DNA of 9,011 bases from Candidatus Omnitrophota bacterium (GTDB lineage Bacteria > Omnitrophota > Koll11 > Duberdicusellales > 4484-171), in contig JAIPHQ010000021.1 of the NCBI GenBank assembly GCA_021735115.1, forward strand, positions 1 through 9,011. Reading direction: 5' to 3'. Position numbers and translations under genes: made by a program. Positions within the stretch are counted from its first letter, which is position 1. Every line of letters begins with the position of its first letter. The notes under the pieces were generated by a model. The model did no database searches. It was given only the letters and a program-made list of their open reading frames with translations, and was not told where the DNA came from. This document shows, one piece after another, positions 5,474 to 9,011 of the stretch.

Positions 5474-5502
5474 TTAAAAAAAATAGGGGGCGTCTGCCCC
5501 CT
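5474..5502 (-). terminator. Intrinsic terminator of the CpaE-CpaF operon
   Basis: On the minus strand GGGGGC (5501-5496) pairs with GCCCCC (5491-5486) around AGAC and is followed by TA and eight T. This is a classic Rho-independent terminator for the leftward ATPase operon, about 275 nt after its last stop. The repeats at 5511-5766 lie in the 3' untranslated region. Confidence 0.75.
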
Positions 5503-5510
5503 TGGCTTAG

Positions 5511-5535
5511 TAGGAGCACAGTATGCCGTGCCCTA
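5511..5535. repeat. Decayed palindromic repeat with GCAC...GTGC stem
   Basis: TAGG, a bulged A and GCAC pair with GTGC and CCTA (8 bp), with an A/C mismatch, one more G-C pair and a TATG loop. It resembles a worn copy of the GTAGGGGCAC...GTGCCCCTAC palindrome found in intergenic regions of many bacteria. That resemblance is from memory. Confidence 0.45.
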
Positions 5536-5609
5536 AAACTAAAGCCCTCTTTGACTCAAAGATAACATATCAGAAAAATAAATTTCAAGCCAATTTTTAT
5601 ATTAGTAAA

Positions 5610-5766
5610 AAGGGGACGTTTCCCTCGTTTATAACCCTTTCTAGGACAACTAGTTGTGAAGGCGCTATTTCCGGAGGAATTATCTATCATATAACAAAAA
5701 AACGGAAAATGTAGGTTTATAACTTATTGATAATAAATGAGTTGTAAAGGAGGGAAACGTCCCCTT
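5610..5766. repeat. REPIN/MITE-like element with 17-bp perfect inverted ends
   Basis: AAGGGGACGTTTCCCTC (5610-5626) recurs as its exact reverse complement at 5750-5766, and an imperfect match continues inward for about 14 bp (10 identical). Each end can also fold alone (GGGA, loop CGTT, TCCC), as in REP units. Inside are a perfect 12-bp palindrome ACAACTAGTTGT (5646-5657) and a 12-bp stem with G-U wobbles (TTATAACTTATT at about 5717-5728 with AATGAGTTGTAA at about 5736-5747). There is no transposase gene and no clear target duplication. Elements of this kind are moved by a RAYT or other transposase encoded elsewhere (established for REPINs; applied here by inference). The right end is only 8 bp beyond the CpaF stop codon. 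Confidence 0.7.
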
Positions 5767-5774
5767 AGTGGAGG

Positions 5775-6839
5775 TTAGTCAGAGAAGATTTTGTCGTCGA
5801 TCAAGTTCATCCTGCGCATATCAGTAAAGAATTTAGGATACCTCTTCATAACAGTTTTAAAACTACCCTTAATTTTTCCTTCTGCAGTTTTACCTTCGCG
5901 CCTAAAGACAAATAGATCTTGAAGAGTGATTTCACCTTGTTGGATATCACGAACTTCTGTAATATGAGTAACCCGGCGGGAGCCATCAGCAAATCTATGA
6001 TGTTGTACTACTATATCCAAAGTTGAGGCAAGCATTTTTCTAATTTCTTCTAAAGGTAGCTTTATCCCTGAAGATAGAACCATTGCTTCGATTCTACCTA
6101 AAATATCTTTAGGACTGCTTCCGTGGACTACAGCTAAAGTTCCAGTATGGCCTGTAGCCATAGCTTGCACCATATCCAATGCTTCTTCACCGCGAACTTC
6201 ACCTAAAATTAACCGATCCGGACGCATCCTAAGCGCGTTTTTTATTAAATCCTTAAGAGTTACCCCACCTCTACCCTCTTGGTCAGGATCCCGAGTCTCT
6301 AAGGGAACAAGGTTGGGTTGATGCAATTGAAGTTCTGCGGTATCTTCTATAGTTACAATTCGTTCATCTTTAGGAATAGAATAAGATAACATCTCTAAAG
6401 TAGTAGTTTTTCCAGTTCCAGTTGCCCCGGAAAACAATATATTTAATTTTCCTTGAATTGAACTTTTTAAAAATTCAGCCATATTTTTACTCATCGCATC
6501 TCTAGTCAGTAAATCATCTAAACTTTGTATTTCCTGAGAAAACTTTCTAATTGTAATTGAACTTCCACAGCGCGACATCGGAGCTAAAATTATATTAAGG
6601 CGAGACCCATCTTGGAGGCAAACATCAGCATAAGGATGGTTATGAGAAACCATTTTTCCATTCTTTATAAAAAACTCTTCAACAATATCTTCAATCTCTT
6701 TTACACTAAAATTTATAGAATCTTCCTTGTAGGTTTTACCGTCTTTTTCCAAAAATACAGCCTTAGGGCCATTAATCATAATTTCAGTAGTTTTTGGATC
6801 TGCTAATAATTTATTTAGTTTTTCTGCTCCTTCTGCCAT
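5775..6839 (-). CDS. cpaF: CpaF/TadA-type secretion ATPase, short paralogue
   Basis: A 354-aa GSPII_E-family ATPase, the cytoplasmic motor type that powers Tad/Flp pilus assembly. The chain starts at the equivalent of residue ~369 of the fused neighbour, so it lacks the N-terminal helical region usual in CpaF. Motifs: LQDGSRLNIILAP (75-87), RKF (98-100), Walker A GATGTGKT (138-145), Asp box IEDTAEL (164-170), RMRPDR (204-209) then Walker B LILGEVRGEE with Glu214, and a His box GHTGTLAVVHGSSP (230-243). The last differs from the usual GHDGSxTTIHANSP. The ATG at 6839 is 2 bp after the stop of the fusion gene, with GAGG inside the end of that gene, so translation is probably coupled. The two CpaF-type subunits might form a mixed hexamer or serve different steps (inference). 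Confidence 0.92.
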   Translation of the reverse strand: MAEGAEKLNKLLADPKTTEIMINGPKAVFLEKDGKTYKEDSINFSVKEIEDIVEEFFIKNGKMVSHNHPYADVCLQDGSRLNIILAPMSRCGSSITIRKFSQEIQSLDDLLTRDAMSKNMAEFLKSSIQGKLNILFSGATGTGKTTTLEMLSYSIPKDERIVTIEDTAELQLHQPNLVPLETRDPDQEGRGGVTLKDLIKNALRMRPDRLILGEVRGEEALDMVQAMATGHTGTLAVVHGSSPKDILGRIEAMVLSSGIKLPLEEIRKMLASTLDIVVQHHRFADGSRRVTHITEVRDIQQGEITLQDLFVFRREGKTAEGKIKGSFKTVMKRYPKFFTDMRRMNLIDDKIFSD

Positions 6840-6841
6840 AA

Positions 6842-9010
6842 TTATTCCTCAGGGATAAACATATCCCTTGGTAGCTCTATTCCTCTTGCTTTCATTTCAT
6901 CATAATAGGTAGGGATATTACCTAACGGGACAAAATCTCCGATAACTTTTTGCTCTTTATCAATACCAGTTTGACGAAACCTAAATATATCCTGTAAATT
7001 AATATGAGTTTCATCAGTCATCCCAGCAATTTCTGTAATTTTAGTCACTTTTCTGGATCCGTCTGAAAGCCGAGCAGTTTGAACCACTAAATCAATAGCT
7101 GATGCAATCATCTCCCTTATTGCCCGCAGGGGTAGGTCAACTCCACTCATTAAAATCATACTATCAAGACGAATTAAAACATCCCGGGGAGAATTAGCAT
7201 GAATTGTAGTCATGCTCCCGTCATGGCCGGTATTCATGGCTTGAAGCATATCTAAAACCTCTTGGCCCCGACATTCCCCCACTACAATCCTATCCGGACG
7301 CATCCTCAAAGTGTTACGAAATAATTCGCGAATTGTGATTGCACCTTTTCCTTCAATATTTGGCGGACGTGATTCCAGCCTAATCCAATGGTTTTGATGT
7401 AATTTTAACTCTGCAGAATCTTCAATAGTTACAATCCGCTCATCTCCAGGTAAATATGAAGATAAAATATTTAAAAAAGTAGTTTTACCAGATCCGGTTC
7501 CACCGGAAACAAGAATATTCTTCCTTGATTCAACCGAAGCTTTTAAAAATTTACTCATATCCGAAGTTAAACTATCAAACTTATTAATTAAATCATCCAT
7601 ATTAAATCTTTCATGAGCAAATTTTCTAATAGTTACAGTAGGCCCGCTTAAGGAAAGCGGCGGAATTATCGCATTAACTCGTGAACCATCTTGGAGACGA
7701 GCATCAACATAAGGAACTGACTCATCAATTCTTCTTCCCAAAGGAGCAAGAACCCTTTCAATTATAATTCTTACTTGATTATTAGATATAAATTTTTTAG
7801 TTGTAAGCTTCAGTTTACCTTTTTCTTCAATAAAAACTTGGTCTTTATTATTAACCATAACTTCTGTAACTTCCGGATCATTTAATAAATCTTCTAGTGG
7901 CCCCAGACCCAAAGCTTCATCTAAAACCTCTTTTATTATCTTTGCTCTAACTTCAGTTGATGAGATAAATCCGCCGGCTTCTTGCGCAATAATATTAGTT
8001 ACTATTTTCTTGGCTCTATCTCTTAAATTTTTCATTTGATTTTTATCAGATAAAATTTTCTCAAGTGGAAGGCGTTTCAGGTCCATTTCATCTAAGAGTC
8101 TTTTTTGCACTCTTTTTTTCAGTTGAATTACCGCATCCTCTTCCTCAGCTAACTTCGGAGGAGCTTTTTTTTCACCTAAACTCTTTTCTAAAATGCTTTC
8201 TTTTCGTCTTTTTTCCTGAGTTGTTTTTATTCTAATGTCACGGAGTTCTTTTCTCTTAATAAATAGATTCGGATTATTAATTAATTTATCCGATAATTGA
8301 TAAAAAGCTTCGCTGATTTTAGACTTAGGGCTATCTATAGCCACCGGTGTCCCTCTATTGACAGCATAACCTACTAACTTACCTTCTGAGGGTACCAATG
8401 AGATTATTTCACTATTTAACAAAACTTTTATCTCTTGTACACTTACCCCGCCTTTACTTTGAGCTCTATTTAAAATAGTTTTAATCATACTGATTGGATA
8501 CCCTAAACTTTGCAAGGTGTCAATAATCCACTCATTTTGATAAATTGATACAATATCTGGAGATAAAACTAAACCAATAAGATTAGAACTATCAAGAGTG
8601 GTTATCAACTGATCGGTAAGTTCGCTGCCGCCATCAATTATCACATATTCAAATTTTGTCGAAAGAAGAGAGAGAAAATCTCTAATTACCTCTGGTGTTA
8701 AAGAAAACTTCTCTTTAGTTTTTAAAATTCCTGGCACAAAAAACAAACCACTACTGTGGCGTGCAATATAACTTTCTAGATGCCGTTCTCCGCTTTTAAA
8801 TTTTTGGATGGATCCAGCTAAATTATAAAGTGAATATTTACACTTTATATTCATCAGCTTATGTGTGCCTTGCGGCGCGCGCAAATCTAGGTCTAGAAGA
8901 ATTGTTTTCTTTTTCTTTAAAGAAAGAACAGTTGCCAAATTAAGAGAAATAATAGTTTTCCCCACTCCTCCTTTTGGGCTAATTAAAGTAATCAGTTTAG
9001 AATTATCCAT
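6842..9010 (-). CDS. cpaF: CpaE(TadZ)/MinD-like ATPase fused to CpaF(TadA) secretion ATPase
   Basis: A 722-aa two-domain protein. Residues 1-245 are a MinD/ParA-type ATPase: deviant Walker A SPKGGVGKT (11-19, signature Lys13), LLDLDLRAPQGT with Asp40 and Asp42 (38-49), and VIIDGG (123-128). In Tad systems this is the CpaE/TadZ role, placing the assembly site at the pole or membrane. A charged, Lys/Glu-rich linker (about 250-300) leads to a full CpaF: an N-terminal helical part (300-368), DGSRVNAIIPP (441-451), Walker A GGTGSGKT (503-510), Asp box IEDSAEL (529-535), Walker B VVGECRGQE with Glu579, and His box GHDGSMTTIHANSPRD (595-610), all intact. The usual CpaE N-terminal receiver-like domain is absent. 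The ATG at 9010 lies one base from the edge; an earlier start cannot be excluded, but MinD proteins normally begin just before Walker A. Confidence 0.9.
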   Translation of the reverse strand: MDNSKLITLISPKGGVGKTIISLNLATVLSLKKKKTILLDLDLRAPQGTHKLMNIKCKYSLYNLAGSIQKFKSGERHLESYIARHSSGLFFVPGILKTKEKFSLTPEVIRDFLSLLSTKFEYVIIDGGSELTDQLITTLDSSNLIGLVLSPDIVSIYQNEWIIDTLQSLGYPISMIKTILNRAQSKGGVSVQEIKVLLNSEIISLVPSEGKLVGYAVNRGTPVAIDSPKSKISEAFYQLSDKLINNPNLFIKRKELRDIRIKTTQEKRRKESILEKSLGEKKAPPKLAEEEDAVIQLKKRVQKRLLDEMDLKRLPLEKILSDKNQMKNLRDRAKKIVTNIIAQEAGGFISSTEVRAKIIKEVLDEALGLGPLEDLLNDPEVTEVMVNNKDQVFIEEKGKLKLTTKKFISNNQVRIIIERVLAPLGRRIDESVPYVDARLQDGSRVNAIIPPLSLSGPTVTIRKFAHERFNMDDLINKFDSLTSDMSKFLKASVESRKNILVSGGTGSGKTTFLNILSSYLPGDERIVTIEDSAELKLHQNHWIRLESRPPNIEGKGAITIRELFRNTLRMRPDRIVVGECRGQEVLDMLQAMNTGHDGSMTTIHANSPRDVLIRLDSMILMSGVDLPLRAIREMIASAIDLVVQTARLSDGSRKVTKITEIAGMTDETHINLQDIFRFRQTGIDKEQKVIGDFVPLGNIPTYYDEMKARGIELPRDMFIPEE

Positions 9011-9011
9011 T

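Noticed and set aside
5523..5714. 63-codon open frame on the plus strand
   Set aside because: It starts inside the palindromic repeat and runs through the left end of the REPIN, has no ribosome site and shows no protein-like pattern. It is a by-product of the repeats.
1..9011. CRISPR arrays, tRNA or rRNA genes
   Set aside because: No spaced direct repeats and no tRNA or rRNA signatures were seen on either strand.

Overview
The window is an AT-rich bacterial segment that is almost entirely a Tad/Flp-type (type IVb) pilus locus. Nearly every gene is on the minus strand, so transcription runs from high to low coordinates. The short pilin-like proteins carry a K-x-Q-S-x-x-E-Y processing motif, and several lie in tandem. 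Together with a CpaE-CpaF fusion and GGGGACGTTTCC-type repeats, this resembles genomes of Omnitrophota (former OP3) or related uncultivated lineages. That placement is inference from gene style, not proof.

Layout from right to left. At 9010-6842 is a natural fusion of a MinD/CpaE (TadZ)-like ATPase with a full CpaF (TadA) secretion ATPase. Two bases after its stop comes a second, shorter CpaF paralogue (6839-5775). Their downstream flank (5413-5774, no gene) is packed with palindromes: a REPIN/MITE-like element with perfect 17-bp inverted ends (5610-5766), a decayed GC-rich palindromic repeat (5511-5535), and two hairpins with U-tracts on the minus strand that should end the ATPase transcript. 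The only plus-strand gene (4483-5412) encodes a five-helix membrane protein with an extracytoplasmic domain, function unknown. It is divergent from a 478-aa HTH protein resembling a transposase (4393-2957). The 89-bp gap between them holds two promoters, both placed so that the mRNAs would have almost no leader.

Downstream of the HTH gene, a good extended -10 promoter (about 2880) drives a roughly 95-nt leader. The leader contains a run of seven G, an apparent three-way junction and a possible switch between Shine-Dalgarno and anti-Shine-Dalgarno pairings. It precedes a run of seven consecutive prepilin-like genes (2776 down to the left edge): one with a long antiparallel coiled-coil head, two minimal Flp-size pilins (53 and 61 aa), three with Ser/Thr-rich tails that share a K-R-G-x-Q-G-K motif after the membrane helix, and a longer TadE-like one cut by the window edge.

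Together the genes would supply the motor and its positioning ATPase (CpaE/CpaF), a second motor subunit, and a set of structurally varied pilins. The prepilin peptidase, the platform proteins TadB/TadC, the secretin and TadG are not in the window. The parts that look least described are the structured leader of the pilin operon, the varied pilin array itself, and the transposase-like HTH gene directly upstream of it.
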